NCBI GenBank assembly: GCA_049516155.1
Contig: JBEKTJ010000007.1
Span: forward strand, 1-64,000
Length of the DNA stretch: 64,000 nucleotides
Direction of reading: 5' to 3'
From: Bog-159 sp049516155
Lineage (GTDB): Bacteria; Acidobacteriota; Terriglobia; Bryobacterales; Bryobacteraceae
Made by a program: the position numbers and the translations under genes. Below, one piece after another: positions 16,431-24,396 of this stretch (position 1 is its first letter; the number at the start of each line of letters is the position of its first letter). Below the pieces are notes generated by a model, which did no database searches, was not told the DNA's origin, and saw only the letters and a list, made by a program, of their open reading frames with translations.

Positions 16431-16604
16431 GCGGGCAAATTGCACTCAGACTCAAGCAGAAGCGCGAAAGAGCAGATTATAAGGCGGTTTTATCTGCGCA
16501 TAGAAGAGGACGTGCCGGAGGTCTTGAAGGACGTTCAAGACTTCACTTCGCGCCTCACCAAACTTCCCTTTCGGCGCCCCAACCCGTCGAGCGTGCGACA
16601 GTAG
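16431..16604 (+). pseudogene. Possible decayed HEPN-domain gene tail
   Basis: One frame reads QIALRLKQKRERADYKAV and, after a frame change, another reads RIEEDVPEVLKDVQDFTSRL to a TAG at 16602-16604. The combination resembles the C-terminal helices of HEPN proteins (leucine-rich helix, R-x-x-ADY, then an acidic helix). No N-terminus or start is visible. This is the only content I see in the gap 16380-16738. Confidence 0.3.
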
Positions 16605-16694
16605 CGGCTAACGATCCAACGCCTTGCGCAGACCCTTTCAACAGGACCGGGATCGGAGACGCCGGAGCGGCGGAAGACAACGGATACTGAACCT

Positions 16695-16720
16695 GGTAGG
16701 GCAGCCTCCGGGCCTGTCTT
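16695..16720 (-). repeat. Worn copy of the dispersed hairpin element
   Basis: GGTAGGGCAG then CCTCCGGGCCTGTCTT aligns with the consensus seen downstream of other genes but has lost full pairing. It lies 20 nt before the start of the gene at 16739. Confidence 0.4.
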
Positions 16721-16738
16721 CGGTCGTATACTTGGAGA

Positions 16739-18193
16739 ATGAATCGGACATTCTCTTCATGGTGGCTGGCCGCGGCATTCGCGCTTGCCGGCACGCAGAC
16801 GATCTCCGCGCAATTGGCGGCCACGCAGCCGAACATCGCGCATAGTATTATCAGGCCGCGTCCGGAGGCGCCTGGCAAACCCGATACCACCGGCAGCACG
16901 AACCCCACGCTCCCCATCGTCTCCGTCGGTTCAAGCCTGACATGGGCCAGCACCAACGCGCCGGGCACTTTCACCACAAACACTACCTTCAGCTCGACGC
17001 CCCTGCTGGTCGATAACGGGGCGGCGGAGATCTGGCAGGTGCAGACGCCCACTGGCACGACCGGCGAGTGGGACGTATTCTATTTGAAAACCACCAATGG
17101 CGGCCCGCTGGCCGGCAACATCGACGCCTACTGGAGCATAACCGTCGCATTCACGCTCAATTGGGCTGTTTATAACGACGGCGTCGTCAACCAGTGGTTA
17201 GTGAACGGCACGCCTGTGAGCCCGTTGACCGACGGCATCGGCACCATCTGCTGCGCGGCGTTGACCAACCCGATCCTAACAGGCCCAAGCTACTACAACA
17301 TGGGCAATGGGGCGCTGCCCGCCGGCCCCCAAACAGACTGGCAGGAGATATACGTACAACCCTATAGCCTCGTCTCGAACGGCGGCGTCGACCCAAGCAC
17401 GGCGAACGAGTTCATCTTTGCCTTGCACTTCACGCTGCAAGAGCCCCTGCCGGTTGTCCAGGCGGCGGTCAGCGCCAGTGCGTTTGGAGAGTTCCCGACT
17501 TTCGCGCCCGGTTCCTGGATCGAAATCTACGGCACCAATCTGGCCGCGGCGGAGCAGACGTGGACTAGCGCCGATTTCAGCGGTGTAATTGGACCAACCG
17601 CGCTGGGGGGAACCAGCGTGACCATCGGTGGCCAATCGGCTTTCATCGACTACGTCAGCCCATTACAGGTGAACGTGCAGGTGCCCGGAGGGGTGGGCAC
17701 CGGCGCGCAAGAACTGGTCGTCACCACCGCGGCCGGCGCCAGCGCGCCCTTTGCGGTTACCGTGGATGCCACCATGCCGGGGTTGCTGGATCCGTCCAAT
17801 TTCAACATCGCCGGAACCCAATACGTGGTGGCCCAGTTTGCCGACGGCAGCTACGTGCTGCCGCCCGGGGCCATCTCCGGTCTCACCTCGAAGCGCGCGC
17901 AGCCAGGCGATGAGATCGTAGTCTACGGAATCGGCTTCGGATTGGTCTCGCCGAACATTCCTCCGGGCCAGCTTGTCGAACTGAGCAACACGCTGGCGGA
18001 TACCTTCTCGATTTCGTTTGGCGGTACGCCGGCCGCGACGATTCCCTACGAGGGACTGGCGCCGAACTTTATGGGACTCTACCAGTTCAACGTGGTTGTG
18101 CCGACGGTCCCGGCCAGCGACACGACGCCTCTGACCTTTACGCTGGGTGGCGTCGCCGGCACGCAGACGCTGGCGATCGCCATAGGGAACTGA
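16739..18193 (+). CDS. Secreted protein with Solibacter-type (TIGR03437-like) C-terminal domain
   Basis: 484 aa with signal peptide (WWLAAAFALAGTQTISAQ). Residues about 20-230 are a low-identity beta-rich region. From about 240 (AAVSASAFGEFPTFAPGSW) to the end the sequence follows the repeated Ig/IPT-like C-terminal domain abundant in Solibacter: IEIYGTNLA, VDYVSPLQVNVQVP-like and GEIVVYGIGFG-like strands. Such domains end many secreted proteins in this group and may mediate surface display; no enzymatic motif is visible. Standalone gene. Confidence 0.75.
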   Translation: MNRTFSSWWLAAAFALAGTQTISAQLAATQPNIAHSIIRPRPEAPGKPDTTGSTNPTLPIVSVGSSLTWASTNAPGTFTTNTTFSSTPLLVDNGAAEIWQVQTPTGTTGEWDVFYLKTTNGGPLAGNIDAYWSITVAFTLNWAVYNDGVVNQWLVNGTPVSPLTDGIGTICCAALTNPILTGPSYYNMGNGALPAGPQTDWQEIYVQPYSLVSNGGVDPSTANEFIFALHFTLQEPLPVVQAAVSASAFGEFPTFAPGSWIEIYGTNLAAAEQTWTSADFSGVIGPTALGGTSVTIGGQSAFIDYVSPLQVNVQVPGGVGTGAQELVVTTAAGASAPFAVTVDATMPGLLDPSNFNIAGTQYVVAQFADGSYVLPPGAISGLTSKRAQPGDEIVVYGIGFGLVSPNIPPGQLVELSNTLADTFSISFGGTPAATIPYEGLAPNFMGLYQFNVVVPTVPASDTTPLTFTLGGVAGTQTLAIAIGN

Positions 18194-18265
18194 TTGGATC
18201 GCGCCCACGCTGGGATGCGATACCGATGGGCTCTCTAGCCGCGCAGCAACTGCGAGCTATCTTGT

Positions 18266-19027
18266 TTATATTAAACAACTTGGGATTTGACTGTCCAATA
18301 GCTGCCACGGCCAGGTCACATCCCGCCAGGCTGGGCCGGGATCGATCAATTCGACTAAGTCGATCAAGTCTGCGCTGCCGTACTCGTGTTTGACCCGTTG
18401 CAGGTAATTCTTATTACTGTCGAACTCCCGCGGCATTCGTCCCAGCCGCTTCGCCCCGAACCACTGCCGATCGCGATGCAACGGGTCCACAATCTCGCCG
18501 CCGCGCACGATCATCGCGTCATACTGCACGCTGGCCGCCGCAAACGCCTCGATGGCCGGTTGCCTCGCGGGATCGCCGCTGCCGAAGAACCGGAACCGCC
18601 CCTCGGCCAGCCGCAGACCGCAGGCGATCAAGTAGAATCGCAGCGCCTTGAACTTCCAACTCACCGCCCCCACACGCGACGGCCACTCGCCATAACGCCG
18701 ATGGAAACACAGCATCGAAAAGAACAGGTTCTCGAAGCTGTCGCGCCCGAACCGCTCCAGCAACACCGCATCGCCGCTCCCCGCGAAGCCCGCCGATCGG
18801 GCATATTCCAGCATGCCGTCCGCCTCCGAATTGCCGATCTCGGGCGGAAGCTGGGGGCGCGACCGGCCGCCGCTCAACGCCAGCGCCCCGTAACCCTCCT
18901 CCGCGAAGATACGAAATGCATCGCGTACGTGCGTCTCGTAAAGCCGGTCTTCGTTCTGATGCCCTCCATGCCAGCGGCCACCCTGATAGATGGCATGCCC
19001 GGCCAGCATCAACAGACCGCCGTTCAT
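18266..19027 (-). CDS. DUF218/YdcF-like protein
   Basis: 253 aa from ATG 19027, which overlaps the glmS stop by 4 nt, so it is cotranslated with glmS. Signature pieces of the family are present: an early LSGGRSRP strand, SEADGMLEYARSAG and LERFGRDSFENLFFS. DUF218 proteins (YdcF, SanA, ElyC) have a Rossmann-like fold and several affect the cell envelope. No membrane helix is seen, unlike SanA or ElyC. A role linked to aminosugar supply is inferred from coupling to glmS only. Confidence 0.72.
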   Translation of the reverse strand: MNGGLLMLAGHAIYQGGRWHGGHQNEDRLYETHVRDAFRIFAEEGYGALALSGGRSRPQLPPEIGNSEADGMLEYARSAGFAGSGDAVLLERFGRDSFENLFFSMLCFHRRYGEWPSRVGAVSWKFKALRFYLIACGLRLAEGRFRFFGSGDPARQPAIEAFAAASVQYDAMIVRGGEIVDPLHRDRQWFGAKRLGRMPREFDSNKNYLQRVKHEYGSADLIDLVELIDPGPAWRDVTWPWQLLDSQIPSCLI

Positions 19028-20877
19028 TCGACGGTCACGCTCTTGGCCAGGTTGCGCGGCTGATCCACATCGCATCCGCGCCGCACCGCGATGTGATACG
19101 CCAGAAGCTGCAGCGGCACAATCTCCAAAATGGGCGCCAGCAGCTCGTTCGCCGCCGGAATCTCGATCACATGGTCGGCAGTCTTGCGCGCGTCTTCGTC
19201 GCCCTCAGTCGATATCGCCACCACCGTGCCCTCGCGCGCCTTCACTTCCTGGATATTCGAAAGCGTCTTCTCATACAGCACGCGGCTCTCCTCGCTCGCA
19301 GGATCGCGCGTAGCCAGCACGACCACCGGCAGATTCTCGTCGATCAGCGCGTTCGGCCCGTGCTTCATCTCGCCCGCCGGATACCCTTCCGCGTGAATGT
19401 AGGAAATCTCCTTCAGCTTCAGCGCCCCCTCCAGCGCGATCGGGAAATGTACGCCGCGTCCCAAAAACAAAAAGTCGCCGGCGCGGAACAGCTTGCGCGC
19501 CAGCTCTTCGTAGACCGCATCGTGCGCCAGCACCGTTTCCAGCTTGCCCGGAATGTGGATCAAGTCGTCCACCAGCGCGCGCGACGCGGCCGCATCCAGC
19601 GCGCCCCGCGCCTGCCCCAGATACATCGCCAAAATAAAAAGGGCCGTCAACTGGCAGGTGAACGCCTTGGTGGATGCCACCCCGATCTCCGGCCCCGCGT
19701 GCGTCAGGATAGCGCCCGCCGCCTCGCGCGTGATCATCGAGCCGATCACATTGCAGATGGCCAGCGTCTTCGATCCCTTCTGCTTGGCCTCCCGCTGCGC
19801 CGCCAGCGTGTCGGCCGTCTCGCCTGATTGCGAAATCACCACCGTCAGCGTGCCCGCATCCACCAGCGGATCGCGATACCGGAATTCGCTGCCGTAATCC
19901 ACTTCCACTGGCATGCGCGCCAGCTTCTCGATCATGAATTTGCCGCACAGCGCCGCGTGCCAACTCGTGCCGCAGGCGATGATCTTCAACTGCCGGAATT
20001 CGCGGAACTCCGCGGGCGTGATCTCCATTTCGTCCAGAAAAATCTGTCCGCTTTCCTGGCTCACGCGCCCCAGCGTAGTGTCCCGTACGGCCCGCGGCTG
20101 CTCAAAAATCTCCTTGAGCATGAAGTGTTTGTAGCCGCCCTTTTCGGCCATGATGGGGTCCCACAGAATATGGGTTACCTGCCGGGTCACCGGGCAGCCG
20201 CCGAAGTCGCTAAGCCGCACGCCGTCCGCCGTCAGCACCGCCAGGTCGCCATCCGCCAGGAAGTACATGTCGCGCGTGTGCGGCAGAATAGCGGGCACAT
20301 CCGACGCCACGAAATACTCGTGGTCGCCCAGTCCGATCACCACTGGCGGCCCCAAACGCACTGCCACGATCTTGTTTGGATCGGTGCGCGCGATCGCCAC
20401 CAGCGCGAAGACCCCAGTGATCTCCTTCACTGCCGCGCGCACCGCCTCTTCCAAGTTCCCGTGGAAGTGCTTCTCCACCAGGTGCGCGATGATCTCGGTA
20501 TCGGTCTGGGTCTTGAACGTGTGGCCTTCGGCCTGCAACTGCTGCTTCAAGGCCAGATAGTTTTCGACGATGCCGTTGTGTACCACCACGATGTCGCCGG
20601 TGCAATCGCGGTGCGGATGCGCATTTTCCTCGGTGGGGCGGCCGTGCGTGGCCCAGCGCGTATGCCCGATGCCGTACGAGCCATCCACAGGGTTCAGCCG
20701 GATGGCTTCTTCCAAATTGCGCAGCTTGCCGGACGCGCGCCGCACGGCGAGCTGAGCGTCATCGCAATATACCGCTAGCCCGGCCGAATCGTAGCCGCGA
20801 TACTCGAGGCGCTTCAGGCCCTCCAATATGATAGGAACCGCTTTGCGGTTTCCAATGTATCCCACGATGCCGCACAT
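19024..20877 (-). CDS. glmS: Glutamine-fructose-6-phosphate aminotransferase
   Basis: 617 aa from ATG 20877. MCGIVGYIG places the catalytic Cys at position 2 after Met removal, the reason for this start. A glutaminase domain (about 1-240, HTRWATHGRP, HNGIVENY) is followed by two SIS domains (ACGTSWHA, SQSGETADT, and a second at about 460-600), ending with the conserved DQPRNLAKSVTVE. It makes glucosamine-6-phosphate for peptidoglycan and LPS. No glmS ribozyme was recognised in the 68-bp leader. Confidence 0.97.
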   Translation of the reverse strand: MCGIVGYIGNRKAVPIILEGLKRLEYRGYDSAGLAVYCDDAQLAVRRASGKLRNLEEAIRLNPVDGSYGIGHTRWATHGRPTEENAHPHRDCTGDIVVVHNGIVENYLALKQQLQAEGHTFKTQTDTEIIAHLVEKHFHGNLEEAVRAAVKEITGVFALVAIARTDPNKIVAVRLGPPVVIGLGDHEYFVASDVPAILPHTRDMYFLADGDLAVLTADGVRLSDFGGCPVTRQVTHILWDPIMAEKGGYKHFMLKEIFEQPRAVRDTTLGRVSQESGQIFLDEMEITPAEFREFRQLKIIACGTSWHAALCGKFMIEKLARMPVEVDYGSEFRYRDPLVDAGTLTVVISQSGETADTLAAQREAKQKGSKTLAICNVIGSMITREAAGAILTHAGPEIGVASTKAFTCQLTALFILAMYLGQARGALDAAASRALVDDLIHIPGKLETVLAHDAVYEELARKLFRAGDFLFLGRGVHFPIALEGALKLKEISYIHAEGYPAGEMKHGPNALIDENLPVVVLATRDPASEESRVLYEKTLSNIQEVKAREGTVVAISTEGDEDARKTADHVIEIPAANELLAPILEIVPLQLLAYHIAVRRGCDVDQPRNLAKSVTVE

Positions 20878-20945
20878 AGCTTTTATTATAGGCGGGCACC
20901 TTCGAAAAACAGCCTCACTAACTAAAGTATTGAACTTGCGAAGGC

Positions 20946-22628
20946 TCAGCGGCTGGGTAGCCGGGTTTCTCCCGCCTGCTCCGTGATCGTTAGAATCCGG
21001 TCGGCCGGCACGTCGTGCAGAGTCTGACGAACGCGGCTGGGCCAGGTGATTTCGATTTCTTTCACTATCTTCGACGGCCCCAACCCGAAGTGCACGCGCG
21101 GGTCGCTCGAGCAGGCGTAGCCGGTGCTGGTGGTGGCGTGGTTGTACTGCACGCCCGCGTCGGTGGTCACGCGCACCTGCGCACCCAGTCCCATGCGATT
21201 GCTTTTCACGCCCACCAGCTTCAGCAGAATCCAATGATTGCCGTTCGACGAAATGTTGTGGAAGTATTGCGCCTTGTCGTTCAGCACGCTGACCACGGCG
21301 TCCAAGCGGCCGTCGTTATCCAGATCTCCAAACGCCATTCCGCGATGCGGCGCGGGGCTCTGGAAACCGGCGCCGGCGCCATCGCTAACATCCTGGAATT
21401 TTCCGTTTCCCAAGTTGCGCAGCACCGAATTGGGTTCTTCCGGTTTGCGCAGCGACATCAAGGCAATATTGTCGAGCGCGTGCCCGCGCACCACCAGCAA
21501 GTCTTTCCAGCCGTCGTTGTCGAAGTCGGCTATCCCATTCGACCAGCCCGACATGGGGCGGGTGATGGCGCCCACACCTGAGGAAGCGGTGATTTCCGCA
21601 AAATCCCCTGCGCGGCGATTCTTGAATAAAGGAAAAGTCTCGCCCTCGAAGGCGGTCACCCAGAGGTCGTCGTAACCGTCGTTGTCGATGTCCCGGAAAT
21701 CGGCGCCCATGCCCGAGATGTAAGCGCCGGACTCGGGATAGGCGACTCCAGTCTGCAGCGCGACCTCCTGGAATTTCTTGCCGCCCAGGTTGTGGAAGAG
21801 CATATTCGGCGCATTATCGTTGGCCACGAAGACGTCCGTGAACCCGTCGTGATCGTAATCCGCAAAGGCTACCCCCATCCCCTTGCCGCGGATCTGGGCG
21901 ATGCCCATCGCGGCCGATACGTCGGTGAACGTGCCGTTTCCGTTGTTGTGGTAAAGCGTGTTCGGAAGGGGAGCGTAGTTCTTGGGGTGGCAGTAGGCGC
22001 GCACGTTCGGATTGGGGCCGCAGAATGGGTCCTTGTTGACTTGCCATTTGCAATAGTTCGAGACGAATAGGTCCAGCCGGCCGTCGTTATCGTAGTCGAA
22101 CCAGCCGGCGGCGACAGCCCACATCTTATTGCCGTCAAGGGTACCGCCGCCCACACCGGCCTTCTCGGTGACATCGGTGAACGTGCCATCGTGGTTGTTA
22201 TGAAGAAGCTGGTTTCGGGTGACATTGGCCAGGAAGATGTCCGGCCAGCCGTCGTTATCGTAGTCTCCGATCGCGACCCCCATACCGTAGCCTTGGCCCT
22301 TCACGCCCGCTTTCTCGGTGACGTCGGTGAAGGTGCCGTCATGGTTGTTGTGGAATAGACGATTCCAGTATTTAGGCGACTCTTTGCGTAGCGATGGAAT
22401 GGCCGCGCCGTTGACAAAGTAGATATCGAGGAAGCCGTCGTTATCGTAATCGAGCAGGGCCACGCCGGCCAGCATCGTCTCGGGCAGGTTCTTGTTCGGT
22501 GTGGGACAACTGTCGGCGATGAAGCGCAGGCCCGCACGCTCCGCGATTTCTTCGAATGCGATAGGTCCGAGTGTAGCGGCGGCCCCGGCCAGGACCGGCG
22601 CAAAAAGCGCGAATATTCCCCATCGCAT
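20946..22628 (-). CDS. CRTAC1-like FG-GAP/VCBS repeat protein with ASPIC/UnbV domain
   Basis: 560 aa from ATG 22628 with signal peptide (MRWGIFALFAPVLAGAA). Six or so FG-GAP/VCBS repeats carry the Ca-binding DYDNDGxxDI/L motif, predicting a secreted seven-bladed propeller. The C-terminal ASPIC/UnbV domain is seen in RMGLGAQVRV and STGYACSSDPRVHFGLG. Such proteins are very common in Acidobacteria and are thought to act in surface adhesion or polymer binding; the exact function is unknown. Divergent from the antiporter pair. Confidence 0.9.
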   Translation of the reverse strand: MRWGIFALFAPVLAGAAATLGPIAFEEIAERAGLRFIADSCPTPNKNLPETMLAGVALLDYDNDGFLDIYFVNGAAIPSLRKESPKYWNRLFHNNHDGTFTDVTEKAGVKGQGYGMGVAIGDYDNDGWPDIFLANVTRNQLLHNNHDGTFTDVTEKAGVGGGTLDGNKMWAVAAGWFDYDNDGRLDLFVSNYCKWQVNKDPFCGPNPNVRAYCHPKNYAPLPNTLYHNNGNGTFTDVSAAMGIAQIRGKGMGVAFADYDHDGFTDVFVANDNAPNMLFHNLGGKKFQEVALQTGVAYPESGAYISGMGADFRDIDNDGYDDLWVTAFEGETFPLFKNRRAGDFAEITASSGVGAITRPMSGWSNGIADFDNDGWKDLLVVRGHALDNIALMSLRKPEEPNSVLRNLGNGKFQDVSDGAGAGFQSPAPHRGMAFGDLDNDGRLDAVVSVLNDKAQYFHNISSNGNHWILLKLVGVKSNRMGLGAQVRVTTDAGVQYNHATTSTGYACSSDPRVHFGLGPSKIVKEIEITWPSRVRQTLHDVPADRILTITEQAGETRLPSR

Positions 22629-22720
22629 CAAACTAAAGAATAGCGTAGTGGGTCGAGTGTTCCGGTACTCCCAGCCTTGCTCCTCAGAACCGCCCACGAT
22701 AGAATCGAGAGATCGCCAAC

Positions 22721-23125
22721 TTGGTCAAGAACAATCTAGTGATCGCATACCTGCTACTGGTGGGCGTGCCGGTAATGGGTCTGCTCGGCATTCTGGAGGC
22801 CGGGCGAGGCATTCCTGCGCCGCTCTCCATCGCGGGCGATTGGGCCATTGAGTTCAGTCCCGCGGCGCACTGCGGTGCCTTACTACGCCAGCCGGGGTTC
22901 ACCATTTCCCAATCGGGCACCGAGGCGCTCGTCACCTTGAACGATGGGCGCGCCACCACGCTCGAGGGCACCGTCAACGGCGGCGTTTTGACGGCCAAAT
23001 CCATGACGGCAAGCATCGCGGGCAAGCAGGGAGCGCGTACCCTGGAAGGCACTATGCAGTTCGACGGCTGCGCGCCGGTGGCCTTCCGGGCCGTTCGCCT
23101 GGCTCCGAAAAAGGGAGGCGAATGA
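22721..23125 (+). CDS. Small membrane-anchored protein upstream of a CPA2 antiporter
   Basis: 134 aa, TTG start. One N-terminal hydrophobic helix (about 5-25: LVIAYLLLVGVPVMGLLGIL) and a beta-rich exported part with two Cys (in AAHCGALL and FDGCAPV) that could form a disulfide. The stop overlaps the antiporter start (ATGATG), so the two are coupled. Family not recognised; an accessory role for the antiporter is inferred. Confidence 0.7.
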   Translation: MVKNNLVIAYLLLVGVPVMGLLGILEAGRGIPAPLSIAGDWAIEFSPAAHCGALLRQPGFTISQSGTEALVTLNDGRATTLEGTVNGGVLTAKSMTASIAGKQGARTLEGTMQFDGCAPVAFRAVRLAPKKGGE

Positions 23126-24387
23126 TGCTCAATCTCTTCCAACTGGTGCTGCAGATCGCGGTGATCCTGGTGGCGGCGCGCATCGTGGGATTTCTATTCC
23201 AGAAGATCAATCAGCCGCAGGTGATGGGGGAGATGGTCGCGGGAATATTGCTGGGGCCCTCGCTGCTGGGTTGGCTTGCGCCGGGCGTTTCCGCCGCGTT
23301 ATTCCCTCCCGCGAGCCTGAGCTATCTCAACGCGCTCAGCCAAGTGGGGCTAGTGGTGTTCATGTTTGTAGTTGGCTTGGCGCTGAATCCCTCGGAACTG
23401 CATGGCTACGGCCACGCCGCGGTTCTCACCAGCCATGTGAGCATCGCGGCGCCCTTTTGCCTGGGCAGCTTGACCGCTCTATATCTCTACCCACGGCTTT
23501 CGGACGATTCCGTTACCTTCACGCATTTTGCGCTGTTCATGGGCGCAGCCATGAGCATCACGGCGTTTCCTGTGTTGGCTCGGATCTTATCCGAGCGCGG
23601 CTTGGTGCGCAGCAGAATGGGCACGCTGGCGATCGCGTGCGCGGCGGTTGACGATGTTACTGGATGGTGCATCCTGGCCTACATCGTGGTGCTGGTACGC
23701 GTGGCGCACGCCGCCAGACCGGCTTGGGTAACTATCGCCGGCTCGCTCATATATGTCCTGGTCATGCTGTTCGTGGTGCGCCGCATGCTGCCCGCGTTTG
23801 AGCGCGCGTTTCGCAAGCGGGACCACCTGAGCGACAATCTCTTGGCCGTGATCGTGGTGCTGGTGCTGGTCTCGGCACTGGCCACCGAGTGGCTGGGCAT
23901 CCACCTGTTGTTTGGGGCTTTCCTGATGGGCGCGATCATGCCTAAGGCCCCTGAGTTCACGCGCTACCTGCTGCACAAGTTCGAATCGGTGACCGTGGTA
24001 TTGCTCTTGCCGCTATTTTTCGCTTACACCGGGCTACGGACCCGCATTGGCGTAGGTGGTGGCCGGGCGATCTTGTTTTACAGCGCGCTGGTGATCGTGG
24101 TGGCCATCACCGGAAAACTTGGCGGGTCCATGTTCGCGGCGCGCCTGTCCGGCATGCCCTGGCGCGAGGCGGCTGCGCTGGGCGTTCTGATGAACACGCG
24201 CGGCCTGATGGAATTGGTGATCCTGAACATCGGCCTGGATATCGGCGTGATTTCCGCTGCGATGTTCTCCATCATGGTCCTCATGGCCCTGGTGACTACG
24301 TTTATGACCACGCCGTTGCTGGAGTGGGTTTATCCGACGCGCCTGTTTAGGGCGCCGGTCGACGAGATACATAAGAATGTGGCTTGA
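23122..24387 (+). CDS. CPA2-family cation/proton antiporter (Kef/NapA type)
   Basis: 421 aa, about 12 hydrophobic segments. Conserved opening NQPQVMGEMVAGILLGPSLLG, MSITAFPVLARILSERGL and AVDDVTGWCILA identify the Na+/H+ exchanger fold of the CPA2 group, with the paired acidic motif (here VDDVTG) for ion binding. It lacks the C-terminal RCK domain of KefB/C, so it is unlikely to be a regulated K+ efflux system. Coupled to the small protein upstream; convergent with the M16 gene with a 9-nt gap. Confidence 0.9.
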   Translation: MMLNLFQLVLQIAVILVAARIVGFLFQKINQPQVMGEMVAGILLGPSLLGWLAPGVSAALFPPASLSYLNALSQVGLVVFMFVVGLALNPSELHGYGHAAVLTSHVSIAAPFCLGSLTALYLYPRLSDDSVTFTHFALFMGAAMSITAFPVLARILSERGLVRSRMGTLAIACAAVDDVTGWCILAYIVVLVRVAHAARPAWVTIAGSLIYVLVMLFVVRRMLPAFERAFRKRDHLSDNLLAVIVVLVLVSALATEWLGIHLLFGAFLMGAIMPKAPEFTRYLLHKFESVTVVLLLPLFFAYTGLRTRIGVGGGRAILFYSALVIVVAITGKLGGSMFAARLSGMPWREAAALGVLMNTRGLMELVILNIGLDIGVISAAMFSIMVLMALVTTFMTTPLLEWVYPTRLFRAPVDEIHKNVA

Positions 24388-24396
24388 GCCCTCTTG

